The notes: generated by a model not told the origin, from the sequence alone. A stretch of DNA of 19,274 bases from DATIJP01 sp964569185 (GCA_964569185.1 CAZMTP010000033.1:1-19274), one strand, 5' to 3'; positions 1 through 7,860 are shown, counted from the first letter of the stretch. Numbers and translations are program-made.

Positions 1-2366
1 GATATCCCTGCCGTAGCTAGACGTTGGATCACGCCCACCACACTATCCGGATTAAGAGAAATAGAATTAATCCCCGCTTGCACTAAGAATTCTGCAAAGC
101 CAGGATAATCACTAGGCGCCTGACCGCAGATACCAATTTTACATTTTTTGGCGTTTGCTACCTGGATCACCTCTTGGATCATTTTTTTTACCGCTTCATA
201 GCGCTCATCAAAAAGAGCCGCTAGTTCCACTGAATCGCGATCCACTCCAAGGATGAGCTGTGTCAAGTCATTTGAGCCGATTGAAAAACCATCAAATCGC
301 TCTGCAAATTCTGCTGCCAAAATCACATTGGAAGGGATTTCACACATCACATAGATTTCAAGCCCATTTTGTTTGCGTTTCAATCCCTCTTCTTCCATGA
401 CTTTAAGCACTTTGTCCGCCTCTTCTAGTGTGCGGCAAAAAGGAATCATCACTAGCACATTGGAAAAGCCCATCTTTTCTCGAACACGTTTGATCGCTTG
501 GCATTCCAAGCCAAATCCTGCGCGGTAGCGCGGATTGTAATAGCGAGAGGCGCCTCGAAAACCAAGCATCGGATTTTCTTCTTTCGGTTCAAAGGCTTTC
601 CCTCCAATCAAATTGGCATACTCATTAGTTTTAAAATCGCTCATACGGACGATCACTGGATAGGGATGTTGCGAAGCGGCAATACGCGCAATTCCCAGCG
701 CCAAATGTTCAACAAAATAGTCTGTTTTTTTTGCATAACCCGCTGTCAGCTCTAAAATCGCTTTTTTTTCTTTGGGATCTTTGACCTTCTTAAAATCGAT
801 CAGCGCCATAGGATGGATTTTAATGATGTTATTAATGATAAATTCCATCCGAGCGAGCCCCACTCCTTGCACTGGCAGATGCCACCAGCGCAACGCCTCT
901 TCTGGGCTTGCCAAATTCAGCATGATCGGAGTATCCACTTTTGGAAGCGTTTGTGTATCTGTCTCGATCGCTTCAAAGGGCAGTTTGCCTGCATACACAT
1001 GGCCCTCATCTCCTTCAGCGCAAGAAAGGGTAATCTCCTGTCCATTTTTTAATAGTTGCGTGCCCTTTTCCGTGCCCACAATAGCGGGAAGACCTAGCTC
1101 TCGACTCACGATAGCAGCATGGGAAGTCCTGCCTCCAAGATCGGTAATGATGCCCACCGATTGCTTCATGATCGGCACCCAATCAGGAGAGGTCATTTTG
1201 GTCACTAAAATAGAGCCCGGTTTAAACTGTTTAATGTTAGCAGTCGATGCAATCACTTGCACTTTTCCTGCTGCGATCGCTTCTCCAATAGCAAGACCTT
1301 GTAAGATCACTTTTCCTTTTTCTTTTAACCGATAAGCTTTGAACAGCCCTGTTTTTTTCTGGGATTGGACCGTTTCAGGACGCGCCTGGACAATAAAAAG
1401 CTGTCCTGTTTTCCCATCTTTGGCCCATTCAATGTCCATTGGTTTTTGGTAATGTTTTTCAATGGCCATAGCCCATCGAGACAGTTGAAGGATCTCTTGA
1501 TCCGATAACACAAATTGGGCTGCTTTTGATGCAGGAGTGGGAAGATTTTTTGTGGTCTGCTTCCCTGTGCCATACACCATCATTTTCTCTTTTTTTCCGA
1601 GATTTTTTTTAATGATCGGGGTCACTTTGTCATGATCTAAAAACGGTTTAAACACCATGTATTCATCAGGCTGGATCGCGCCTTGGACCACATTTTCTCC
1701 AAGACCAAAAGCAGCATTAATGGTGATGCTGTTTCGAAAACCGCTTTCAGTATCTAAAGTGAACAGCACGCCGGCACTCCCACTATCGGAGCGCACCATC
1801 TTTTGGATGCCGATAGATAGGGCCACTTTATCGTGGGCAAATCCCTTTTCTATGCGGTACACAATCGCCCGGTCTGTAAATAGCGAGGCATAACATTTGA
1901 TGCAAGCTTCCAAGAGCTGCTTTTCGCCTCTAATATTTAAAAATGTCTCCTGCTGCCCCGCAAAACTGGCGTTGGGTAGATCTTCTGCTGTGGCGCTGCT
2001 GCGGACAGCCACATCCACATTTTTGGCATGGTATAAAGAAGAAAGCTTACGATAAGCCGTTAAAATCTCTGCTTCGATCTTTTCTGGAAATTTGCCTTTT
2101 AAAATAGTATGGCGGACAGTCGTTCCCACCTGATGCAATAGCTGGGGCCTTTTTTTAAGCTTATCGAGCTCTGGAAATATTTTTTTCTCCATCCCATTGG
2201 CTTTAAGAAACTCCCAATAGGCTTCTGATGTCGTAGCAAATCCATCGGGAACTACAATCCCTTCTTGTTTTAGAAATCGGAGCATTTCTCCCAAAGAGGC
2301 ATTTTTGCCGCCCACTTGGGGCACATCCTTATTAGAAACTTCTTGAAAAAAGAGGGTATAAGCCAT
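1..2366 (-). CDS. ppsA: Phosphoenolpyruvate synthase, C-terminus cut by window edge
   Basis: PEP synthase (EC 2.7.9.2) converts pyruvate, ATP and water to PEP, AMP and phosphate in the cytosol, feeding gluconeogenesis. I read it by reverse translation from ATG at 2366 and obtained about 788 open codons running off the window; E. coli PpsA is 792 residues, so only a few codons are missing. The N-terminal ATP-grasp-like domain begins MAYTLFFQEVSNKD and has QVGGKNASLGEM and AVRSSATAEDLP. The swivelling phosphohistidine domain has GGRTSHAAIVSRELG, placing the catalytic His at residue 416 (codon 1119-1121). The C-terminal PEP/pyruvate barrel has GFRGASRY, GSNDLTQL and the active-site Cys in CGQAPSDYP. 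No frameshift was seen. It diverges from the YkgJ-like gene across 37 bp. PpdK was considered, but the domain motifs and length fit PpsA. Confidence 0.95.
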   Translation of the reverse strand, partial: MAYTLFFQEVSNKDVPQVGGKNASLGEMLRFLKQEGIVVPDGFATTSEAYWEFLKANGMEKKIFPELDKLKKRPQLLHQVGTTVRHTILKGKFPEKIEAEILTAYRKLSSLYHAKNVDVAVRSSATAEDLPNASFAGQQETFLNIRGEKQLLEACIKCYASLFTDRAIVYRIEKGFAHDKVALSIGIQKMVRSDSGSAGVLFTLDTESGFRNSITINAAFGLGENVVQGAIQPDEYMVFKPFLDHDKVTPIIKKNLGKKEKMMVYGTGKQTTKNLPTPASKAAQFVLSDQEILQLSRWAMAIEKHYQKPMDIEWAKDGKTGQLFIVQARPETVQSQKKTGLFKAYRLKEKGKVILQGLAIGEAIAAGKVQVIASTANIKQFKPGSILVTKMTSPDWVPIMKQSVGIITDLGGRTSHAAIVSRELGLPAIVGTEKGTQLLKNGQEITLSCAEGDEGHVYAGKLPFEAIETDTQTLPKVDTPIMLNLASPEEALRWWHLPVQGVGLARMEFIINNIIKIHPMALIDFKKVKDPKEKKAILELTAGYAKKTDYFVEHLALGIARIAASQHPYPVIVRMSDFKTNEYANLIGGKAFEPKEENPMLGFRGASRYYNPRYRAGFGLECQAIKRVREKMGFSNVLVMIPFCRTLEEADKVLKVMEEEGLKRKQNGLEIYVMCEIPSNVILAAEFAERFDGFSIGSNDLTQLILGVDRDSVELAALFDERYEAVKKMIQEVIQVANAKKCKIGICGQAPSDYPGFAEFLVQAGINSISLNPDSVVGVIQRLATAGI

Positions 2367-2388
2367 TTCTTTTCTTTTACATTTAAGA

Positions 2389-2394
2389 TATAAT
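2389..2394 (+). promoter_or_regulatory. Perfect -10 hexamer in the ppsA/ykgJ-like divergent gap
   Basis: The 37-bp gap between the two divergent start codons holds a consensus TATAAT whose last base lies 9 nt before the ATG at 2404. No good -35 box sits at the usual spacing (the bases there read TTCTTT). If used, the transcript would start within a few bases of the ATG, so the message would be leaderless or nearly so. AT-richness makes chance occurrence possible. Confidence 0.35.
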
Positions 2395-2403
2395 CCTCTG
2401 CAA

Positions 2404-2922
2404 ATGAATTTAGATGATCTGATCTTTAAAGCAGGCGATGCAGAAGAGCCTCCACCAGTACCGCCCTGTGGCATTCCTAGACAAAAGCTGCCTGGATGGA
2501 TCCGCTGGCCGATTCGGGCCCTCGTGCTCCCTTTTGTATGGCTTGATGTCCTATGTCAAAAAATAGCACGGATTTTAGTGCCACCTCCCTATAAAACAGC
2601 AGGGCACTGTTTAAAACGGGGCAACTGCTGCCATTACATTATGGTGCGCAAATCGACTGGTATCTTAGGGTTTCTTTTTCATGTATGGCATACAGAGGTC
2701 AACGGATTTTTCTTACGCAGCCAAGAAGTGTATGAATACGAAAATCATAAAGTGCAGGTGATGGGCTGCCGCTATCTACAAAAAGATGGGAGTTGCAAAC
2801 ATTATGCGTGGAGACCGATGCTCTGCCGTAAATGGCCGGTCATCGAACATTTTGGACAGCCGCGCATCTTAAAAGGCTGCGGCTTTTATGCTGTACTTAA
2901 ACATGCACAGAAGAAGAAGTAG
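2404..2922 (+). CDS. YkgJ-like cysteine-cluster (zinc/iron-chelating) protein
   Basis: A 172-residue protein of the YkgJ/UPF0153 type, a family with a conserved Cys cluster thought to bind zinc or an iron-sulfur cluster; its function is not established. Visible motifs are C69-LKRGNCC (C75, C76), GCRYL (C122), C131, the characteristic W136-RPMLC141-RKWP, and C159 in KGCGF. Residues 32-58 form a hydrophobic, aromatic stretch that may attach the protein to the membrane, which is extra relative to minimal family members. The only early Met is the chosen start. Its 3' end overlaps the convergent hypothetical gene by 26 bp. Family assignment is reasonably safe; the biochemical role is unknown. Confidence 0.75.
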   Translation: MNLDDLIFKAGDAEEPPPVPPCGIPRQKLPGWIRWPIRALVLPFVWLDVLCQKIARILVPPPYKTAGHCLKRGNCCHYIMVRKSTGILGFLFHVWHTEVNGFFLRSQEVYEYENHKVQVMGCRYLQKDGSCKHYAWRPMLCRKWPVIEHFGQPRILKGCGFYAVLKHAQKKK

Positions 2923-3940
2923 TCGTCAGATCGTCAAGCTTCGGTATAATCATTGTAAATGGAGTAGTAATCGGACGCATTTTTTTATTCAAAATAAATT
3001 CACTCATTTTCTTCGTTTGAAATTTAGGATTTGCAAGTAATTTTTTCAATAACTTTTGCAAAAAGAGATCATCTGCTGCTCTGCCGACGCTAAATTTTTC
3101 CAATTCGCTATTCGAAAAGCAATATGTTTTTAAAATTTCATCAAATGAGCAATGTAAAGCTTCTTGATCTGTATTCTGCATAGTAAATAATGTATTAATT
3201 GTAGAAAGAAGAACTTTATTTGGCATCTCAGAGGAAAATAAAAAAGTTCTAATCTTAGGAAAATCTTGTCCCTTACAGGCATTAGTAAACTCTTTCACAG
3301 CCTTCTGTTGCGCTTTTAATTGGAAAACAGCATCGACTCTTTTCCACAGAGCACCATCAGATGGTAGCAAAAGAGTCATTTCCCCTGGCACTATTCCTTC
3401 AATTTTTCCTTTTTTCAAGAGCATTTGCGAAAAAATATTGTCATTACTTCTCAGAGAAATAAATCGTCCCACATTTTTTTGTGTAAAAGTATAGCCTTCT
3501 AAAACCACATTAAACGCAGGAACTAAAGATTCATAATCTATTTCATAACTATTAAATGTCACATTAATAGCATCAAAAAGATCTATTGCTTGAATTTTAG
3601 GGGATTCTAATAGTTGCCTAAGTGCATCGAATTTTTTTTCCCTGCAACAATAAGAAAAAATTTCCAGAAGATAATCGAGCGAATATTCTTCATTAAAAAT
3701 CTCAGAAATAAAAAAGACATCGCAAGCAATTTGTTCCTTCGTAACTGCTTCTTTAAGAGTCGATGTAAGAACTCCAAAAACTTTTGTAACTATCTGTTCT
3801 AGTGGCGCTGTTTCTTTTTTAAGGCGATCAAATTCTTGTTGCGCCGCGTCGTTCAACCGCATGCGGCTGAGTACGTTTACACTGAATTGAGAGCGAATAC
3901 CATTCATATGTAACGATAAGTTTAGCATGGAGAGAAGCAT
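2897..3940 (-). CDS. Hypothetical protein with internal 76-residue duplication
   Basis: I do not recognise this 347-residue protein. It has no signal peptide or clear membrane segment and is rich in Lys, Phe and Leu with mainly helical character. Residues 102-177 and 225-300 align over 76 positions with no gap and about 24 identities, including a shared QxLLKK end and an RxxDxxF motif. Each unit is followed by a segment with a T-hydrophobic-hydrophobic-P core (MTLLLPSDGAL near 188; FTMIIPKLDDL near 328) that faintly recalls the first motif of FAS1/fasciclin domains; this is a weak resemblance only. Start choice is uncertain: ATGs lie at 3940, 3928 and 3907, and AGAGGA immediately precedes the first. 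A secreted or host-directed role is possible but unsupported. It overlaps the convergent YkgJ-like gene by 26 bp. Confidence 0.7.
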   Translation of the reverse strand: MLLSMLNLSLHMNGIRSQFSVNVLSRMRLNDAAQQEFDRLKKETAPLEQIVTKVFGVLTSTLKEAVTKEQIACDVFFISEIFNEEYSLDYLLEIFSYCCREKKFDALRQLLESPKIQAIDLFDAINVTFNSYEIDYESLVPAFNVVLEGYTFTQKNVGRFISLRSNDNIFSQMLLKKGKIEGIVPGEMTLLLPSDGALWKRVDAVFQLKAQQKAVKEFTNACKGQDFPKIRTFLFSSEMPNKVLLSTINTLFTMQNTDQEALHCSFDEILKTYCFSNSELEKFSVGRAADDLFLQKLLKKLLANPKFQTKKMSEFILNKKMRPITTPFTMIIPKLDDLTTTSSSVHV

Positions 3941-4113
3941 TCCTCTAATTCACTTGCATTTCTGAACGATATACGAGCGATCGGAAAAAGTGGTCATAAA
4001 CCTCAAAAATTTAAAAAATTGTTTAATACTTATAGCTATTTTTTGCTTTATTATCAAGATGGGATTTAAAAACTTTTGTAATAAAAAAACTTTAAAATGC
4101 TATAGATTCAATT

Positions 4114-4599
4114 ATGGCATTAAAACTGCTTGCTTACAGAAAAAAAAGGAACTTCAAGAAAACCCCCGAGCCCTCCGGCACCAAAAAAAGAGCGGTTAAA
4201 AAGCCGCTTTTTGTTGTGCAAAAGCATTATGCCTCTCATTTGCACTATGATTTCCGATTGGAAATGGAAGGCGTCTTAAAATCTTGGGCCGTACCGAAAG
4301 GCATCCCTACAAAAACAGCAGAAAAAAGATTGGCCATCGAAACAGAAGACCACCCGTTAGAATATGCCTATTTTAAAGGGGTGATCCCTGAAGGGCAATA
4401 TGGCGCTGGCCGTGTGGAAATTTGGGACCGCGGCACTTTCATAAACCTCAAAGAGATTCCGTTAAAAAAATCGTATCGTAATGGAAGAATGGAACTAGAA
4501 CTCAAAGGCAAAAAATTGAAAGGCGCTTTTGCTTTGATCCATTTTCGAGAAAAACAATGGCTTCTAATCAAAATGAAAAAGAGATCCTTAGAGGGCTAA
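4114..4599 (+). CDS. LigD-type 3'-phosphoesterase (stand-alone PE domain)
   Basis: This 161-residue protein is the phosphoesterase module of bacterial LigD, which trims 3'-phosphates and 3'-ribonucleotides at broken DNA ends. All catalytic and metal residues known from the Pseudomonas LigD PE domain appear at a constant offset: H38, H44, D46, R48, H80 and Y84 (in QKHYASHLHYDFRLE and EDHPLEY), followed by GVIPEGQYGAG and VEIWDRGTF. The first ~30 residues are Lys/Arg-rich and may bind DNA. It is the first gene of a four-gene operon and overlaps the ligase gene by 43 bp. A -10-like TATAGA at 4101-4106 ends 7 nt before the ATG. In many bacteria this domain is fused to ligase and polymerase; here it is separate. 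Confidence 0.92.
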   Translation: MALKLLAYRKKRNFKKTPEPSGTKKRAVKKPLFVVQKHYASHLHYDFRLEMEGVLKSWAVPKGIPTKTAEKRLAIETEDHPLEYAYFKGVIPEGQYGAGRVEIWDRGTFINLKEIPLKKSYRNGRMELELKGKKLKGAFALIHFREKQWLLIKMKKRSLEG

Positions 4600-5558
4600 A
4601 AAAGAAGGCGCAGCCCCATTGGGTTTCTCCGATGCTCGCCACGCTGACCGAAGACTATTTTTCTGATCCGCACTGGATTTACGAAGAAAAATTCGATGGG
4701 ATGCGCTGTCTTGCCATGAAGAAAAAAGGCAAAGTGACGCTCTATTCAAGAAGTGGAAGAATGGTCAATCATGCCTTTCCTGAAATTGTGCAATCACTGG
4801 AAGACAAAGAGAGCAAAGACTATCTAGTCGATGGAGAAATTGTTGCCTTTAATGAAGAAGGGGTCTCTAGCTTTTCCTCATTACAAAACCGGATGAATGT
4901 GCTTGACGTGAGTCGTGTCAAAGGCAAAGTGCCTAAAGTCTATTTTTATCTTTTTGATATGCCTTATTGGGATCAATATGACATCAGAGGATTGCCGCTC
5001 ATCCTCCGCAAACAGCTGCTGAAACATTTTTTCCCTTTTACTAAGACCGTCTGCTACACCACCCACATTAAAGAAGAAGGGCTGGCGCTGTATAAAAAAG
5101 CAGCCAAAAAAGGATGGGAAGGCATCATTGCAAAACGGGCTGAGTCTCATTATATGAGCAAACGGAGCCGCGATTGGCTCAAATTTAAATGCAGCATTGG
5201 ACAAGAGTTTGTGATTGGAGGTTATACTAGCCCGCAAGGTTCTAGAACAGGATTTGGTGCGCTCCTTGTTGGCTATTACGATCCTAAAGGCTTACTTCAT
5301 TATGCAGGGAAAGTGGGCACAGGCTATTCCTTCCAAACACTCGATAGCGTAGCGACTAAATTAGCGCGCTTGAAAACAGAGAGATGCCCTTTCAAAGGAG
5401 TTCCGAAAGAAAAAAAAGCATACTGGGTCAGACCGCACCTTGTTTGTGAAGTGGAATTCACCGAGTGGACTAAAGATGGCAAGTTGCGCCATCCCCGCTT
5501 TAAAGGTTTGCGCACCGATAAATCTGCCAAATCTGTTAAGAGAGAGAGGCCCAAATGA
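4557..5558 (+). CDS. ATP-dependent DNA ligase (LigD ligase module)
   Basis: A 333-residue ATP-dependent DNA ligase of the LigD type, which seals nicks during break repair via a lysyl-AMP intermediate. The nucleotidyltransferase motifs are all present: motif I EEKFDGMR with the adenylated Lys at 45, SRSG at 64-67, DGEIVAF at 92-98, YFYLFDMPY at 129-137, EGIIAKR at 188-194 and WLKFK at 207-211. An OB-fold follows, with YAGKVGTGY and the C-terminal EVEFTEWTKDGKLRHPRFKG typical of LigD. Its start lies inside the phosphoesterase gene (43-bp overlap, different frame), and its last codons overlap the polymerase start (ATGA, 4 bp), so translation of the three genes is probably coupled. No catalytic residue seems to be missing. 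Confidence 0.94.
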   Translation: MASNQNEKEILRGLKKKAQPHWVSPMLATLTEDYFSDPHWIYEEKFDGMRCLAMKKKGKVTLYSRSGRMVNHAFPEIVQSLEDKESKDYLVDGEIVAFNEEGVSSFSSLQNRMNVLDVSRVKGKVPKVYFYLFDMPYWDQYDIRGLPLILRKQLLKHFFPFTKTVCYTTHIKEEGLALYKKAAKKGWEGIIAKRAESHYMSKRSRDWLKFKCSIGQEFVIGGYTSPQGSRTGFGALLVGYYDPKGLLHYAGKVGTGYSFQTLDSVATKLARLKTERCPFKGVPKEKKAYWVRPHLVCEVEFTEWTKDGKLRHPRFKGLRTDKSAKSVKRERPK

Positions 5559-6433
5559 AGGTTGTGATCACCCATCCTGATAAATTACTATTTCCCAAAA
5601 GCAAAATCAAAAAGCAGGAATTAGCCGATTATTACCGCACCGTTTCTAAGTGGATGTTGCCACTCATTAAAGACCGGCCTATTTCTATGAAACGTTATCC
5701 GCAGGGGATTGCTAAGATCGGTTTTTTTCAAAAAAATGTTCCCGAAGGCCATCCCGCATGGATAAAAACTGTGCGCGTAGGCCGCGAAGGAAAAGAAAGT
5801 ATCCAGATGCTGCTCTGCAATGAGCTGCCCACATTGCTCTGGCTTGCAAATCAAAATTGCATCACGCCCCACATCTGGCTAAGTCGCATCGATAAGCCAC
5901 ACACTCCTGACCGATTGATTTTCGATTTAGATCCACCTCCAAAAGGCGGATTTCAAGCAGTCGCTCACGGCGCCTTTGCATTAAAAGAGATTTTAGAAAA
6001 AAAGTTAAAACTAAAAACCTTTGTCAATGTGACCGGTTCCAAAGGGGTGCATATAGTTGTGCCGATTAAAAGAGAATATGACTTTGATAAAGTGAGGAGT
6101 TTTGCACGTGCCATTGCCTCCTATTTAGCCAAAAAAGAGCCAAACAAATTTACTACCGAAGTGAGAAAAGAAAAAAGGCGAGGTCGGGTCTACATTGATG
6201 TGGTCAGAAATGCGTTTGGCCAGACAGTCGTAGCGCCCTATGCTGTCAGAGCGCTTGAAGGTGCTTCTGTGGCTGCGCCTATTTCATGGGAAGAGCTGAA
6301 AAATAGATCTTTAAAGAGTAATTCTTTTACAATTCGCAATATAAAATCGCGCTTGAGAAAAAATCCGTGGGCCTCTCTTGAGCGCAGCAGCAAATCACTC
6401 ACCCAAGCGATGAAATTAATCAAAGTGGATTAA
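5555..6433 (+). CDS. LigD-type polymerase/primase (stand-alone POL domain)
   Basis: A 292-residue protein of the archaeo-eukaryotic primase-like polymerase family, equal to the POL module of LigD; it fills gaps and adds nucleotides or ribonucleotides at DNA ends. It begins with the module's HPDKLLFP and continues with ISMKRYPQGI and GFFQKNVPEGHPAW. The metal-binding acidic residues are present: D124 and D126 in IFDLDPP, and D215 in VYIDVVRNAFGQTVVAPYAVR, with the nucleotide-binding TGSKGVHIVVP at 160-170. Length is normal for the isolated domain. It overlaps the ligase gene by 4 bp and is followed after 2 bp by the PAP2 gene, so all four genes are probably co-transcribed. Confidence 0.94.
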   Translation: MKVVITHPDKLLFPKSKIKKQELADYYRTVSKWMLPLIKDRPISMKRYPQGIAKIGFFQKNVPEGHPAWIKTVRVGREGKESIQMLLCNELPTLLWLANQNCITPHIWLSRIDKPHTPDRLIFDLDPPPKGGFQAVAHGAFALKEILEKKLKLKTFVNVTGSKGVHIVVPIKREYDFDKVRSFARAIASYLAKKEPNKFTTEVRKEKRRGRVYIDVVRNAFGQTVVAPYAVRALEGASVAAPISWEELKNRSLKSNSFTIRNIKSRLRKNPWASLERSSKSLTQAMKLIKVD

Positions 6434-6435
6434 CT

Positions 6436-7044
6436 ATGCCGTTAAAACATTGGAAAATAGTCCTAGTTTTGGGAATAGGACTGCTTATTTTGAGCTATTT
6501 TTATCTTGACCAACCGATTGCTCTCTATTTTCAAAATTTATCTCCTTCATGGCGTGCCCTCTGCGATTCCATTGCTGCCATTGCCTCTCCTTGGTGGCAT
6601 ATCCTACTTTGGCTTGCACTCTACTATTTTCTCCGTTTTCCTTTACAGCTGGTGACCATTGCTCGGAAAACCATGCTCATTGCAATCTCTATCAATGTCG
6701 CCAGTGTATTTAGTTCTATTCTTAAAAATTTCTTAGGACGCGCACGGCCTGAGCTTTTCTTTTCGCAGAATTTCTACGGATTCCATCTCTTTTCATTTTC
6801 TGACACAGATTACATGTCTTTTCCTTCAGGGCATGCAGTGACCATCACAGCGATCATGGCAAGTTTGGCCTGCTTCTACCCGCGCCTCTCTTCGTTTTTT
6901 CTTCTTTTTGCTTTGGGCATCTCGTTCTGCCGCATTGTCGTCGATGCACACTATTTAAGTGACCTTATTGGCGGAATGTTACTGGGCCTATTAGTGGCCC
7001 ATTTTGTCTATCTTTCCATGCGCAAAGAGATCAAATTCGATTAA
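6436..7044 (+). CDS. PAP2-family membrane phosphatase
   Basis: A 202-residue integral membrane protein of the PAP2 (type 2 phosphatidic acid phosphatase) superfamily, related to PgpB-type lipid phosphatases that dephosphorylate phosphatidic acid, PG-phosphate or undecaprenyl diphosphate. The three active-site signatures are intact: K97...R104-P105 (KNFLGRARP), P130-S131-G132-H133, and R166-x5-H172-x3-D176 (CRIVVDAHYLSD). About five or six hydrophobic segments are visible, starting with residues 8-24. It begins 2 bp after the LigD polymerase stop and is the last gene before the hairpin at 7138. The substrate cannot be told from sequence, and its link with the DNA repair genes may be only transcriptional. 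Confidence 0.88.
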   Translation: MPLKHWKIVLVLGIGLLILSYFYLDQPIALYFQNLSPSWRALCDSIAAIASPWWHILLWLALYYFLRFPLQLVTIARKTMLIAISINVASVFSSILKNFLGRARPELFFSQNFYGFHLFSFSDTDYMSFPSGHAVTITAIMASLACFYPRLSSFFLLFALGISFCRIVVDAHYLSDLIGGMLLGLLVAHFVYLSMRKEIKFD

Positions 7045-7067
7045 GGGTTACAACTATTAATAAATGA

Positions 7068-7088
7068 ATATTTGCAAAATATTTATGA
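7068..7088. repeat. Left copy of 21-bp direct repeat flanking the NYN gene
   Basis: The sequence ATATTTGCAAAATATTTATGA here recurs at 7840-7860 with one mismatch in 21. Both copies are preceded by TAATAA, so similarity extends slightly further left. The pair brackets the NYN gene and its hairpin. It may be a footprint of insertion or a duplicated end of the DUF2442 gene. Confidence 0.7.
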
Positions 7089-7101
7089 AAGAAATTATGA
7101 T
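7072..7101 (+). promoter_or_regulatory. Possible promoter for the NYN gene
   Basis: TTGCAA at 7072-7077 (inside the left direct repeat) is followed after 18 bp by TATGAT at 7096-7101. This would start transcription near 7108 and give a leader of about 70 nt that contains the strong hairpin at 7138. Inferred from spacing and consensus only. Confidence 0.3.
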
Positions 7102-7137
7102 GTCTACATCGTCCCTTATGGTACATTCCATGAGGAA

Positions 7138-7169
7138 GCCACGAGCTCCGGCTCGTGGCATGTTTTTTT
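7138..7169 (+). terminator. Strong intrinsic-terminator-like hairpin before the NYN start
   Basis: GCCACGAGC at 7138-7146, a TCCG tetraloop closed by C-G (UNCG class), and GCTCGTGGC at 7151-7159 form a perfect 9-bp GC-rich stem, followed by ATG and a run of seven T. It fits a terminator for the LigD/PAP2 operon. However, the T-run ends only about 10 nt before the NYN ATG at 7180, leaving no room for a promoter in between, so it may act as an attenuator instead. Confidence 0.8.
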
Positions 7170-7179
7170 ATGAGCAGAC

Positions 7180-7833
7180 ATGTCCCGTCAACGCGTGATT
7201 TCTTTTTTTGATGGCTTTAACCTTTATCACGCAATTTCTATTCTTGGGCGGCCAGAATTGAAGTGGGTAGATTTAAAGCAACTTTCAAAAACATTTTTAA
7301 AATCTCACTCTGAAGAACTTGATCGTGTATTTTATTTTTCAGCCTATGCAGAACATGTGTCTGAATCTACACAAAAATGTCAAAAAGATTACATTCGAGC
7401 TTTGGAATTAAGAGGAGTAACCACAATTCTAGGCCATTTTAAAAAGAAAAATCGAAAATGTCCTGCTTGTAGTTATAAATGGACTGGGCACGAAGAAAAA
7501 CAAACCGATGTCAATATTGCATTATTTCTTCTTGATCTTGCTTATCAAAATGCATTTGATAGAGCTCTTGTTATTTCAAATGATTCCGATCTTGTTCCAG
7601 CAATCCAAATAGTAAGAAAACGTTTTCCACAAAAGCGAGTTACAACAATAGCCCCTCCTCATTACTATCACAGTAGTGAACTGATTCAAGTAGCTTCTGA
7701 TAAGACAAAGATTCGCATTAAACATCTTGAACGTTGTCTTTTACCAGAAATTGTAACTGATGCTTCTTATTTAACCTCTATAGCTCGCCCTATAGAATAT
7801 ACGCCTAAGATTGAAATTAGCTCACAATTCTAA
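7180..7833 (+). CDS. NYN-domain (PIN-like) putative ribonuclease
   Basis: A 217-residue protein of the NYN/LabA-DUF88 family, PIN-fold proteins predicted to be metal-dependent ribonucleases. The acidic residues expected at the active site are visible: D11 with N14 in FFDGFNLY, D110 in KQTDVNIALFLLDLA, and D135/D137 in ISNDSDLVPAIQ. A zinc-knuckle-like segment CPACxxxW (C94, C97) with H104 lies just before D110, as in some family members. It sits between 21-bp direct repeats, faces a convergent DUF2442 gene, and follows a strong hairpin with no promoter room in between. RNA cleavage is a family-level prediction; a defence or toxin-like role is possible from context but not shown. Confidence 0.85.
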   Translation: MSRQRVISFFDGFNLYHAISILGRPELKWVDLKQLSKTFLKSHSEELDRVFYFSAYAEHVSESTQKCQKDYIRALELRGVTTILGHFKKKNRKCPACSYKWTGHEEKQTDVNIALFLLDLAYQNAFDRALVISNDSDLVPAIQIVRKRFPQKRVTTIAPPHYYHSSELIQVASDKTKIRIKHLERCLLPEIVTDASYLTSIARPIEYTPKIEISSQF

Positions 7834-7839
7834 TAATAG

Positions 7840-7860
7840 ATATTTGCAAAATGTTTATGA
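7840..7860. repeat. Right copy of 21-bp direct repeat flanking the NYN gene
   Basis: ATATTTGCAAAATGTTTATGA matches 7068-7088 at 20 of 21 positions. Its last bases include the stop codon (7855-7857, minus strand) of the DUF2442 gene. The left copy, read on the minus strand, also contains TCATAAA, so it could be a stray duplicate of that gene's 3' end. Confidence 0.7.

Noticed and set aside
772..1335. A 187-codon open frame on the plus strand
   Set aside because: It is antisense to PEP synthase, whose own minus-strand frame carries all the expected motifs.
3990..4199. A 69-codon open frame with a hydrophobic start, upstream of the phosphoesterase gene
   Set aside because: It needs a GTG start without a ribosome site, overlaps the well-supported phosphoesterase gene in another frame, and its second half is Lys-rich out-of-frame translation.
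4557..4599. Programmed -1 frameshift joining phosphoesterase and ligase
   Set aside because: The frames are compatible with -1 slippage, but no canonical slippery heptamer was found in the 43-bp overlap; translational coupling is simpler.
7097..7198. A 33-codon upstream frame spanning the hairpin and overlapping the NYN start, as a leader peptide
   Set aside because: No ribosome site or amino-acid bias typical of attenuation leaders; its Ala/Pro/Arg part simply reflects the hairpin sequence.
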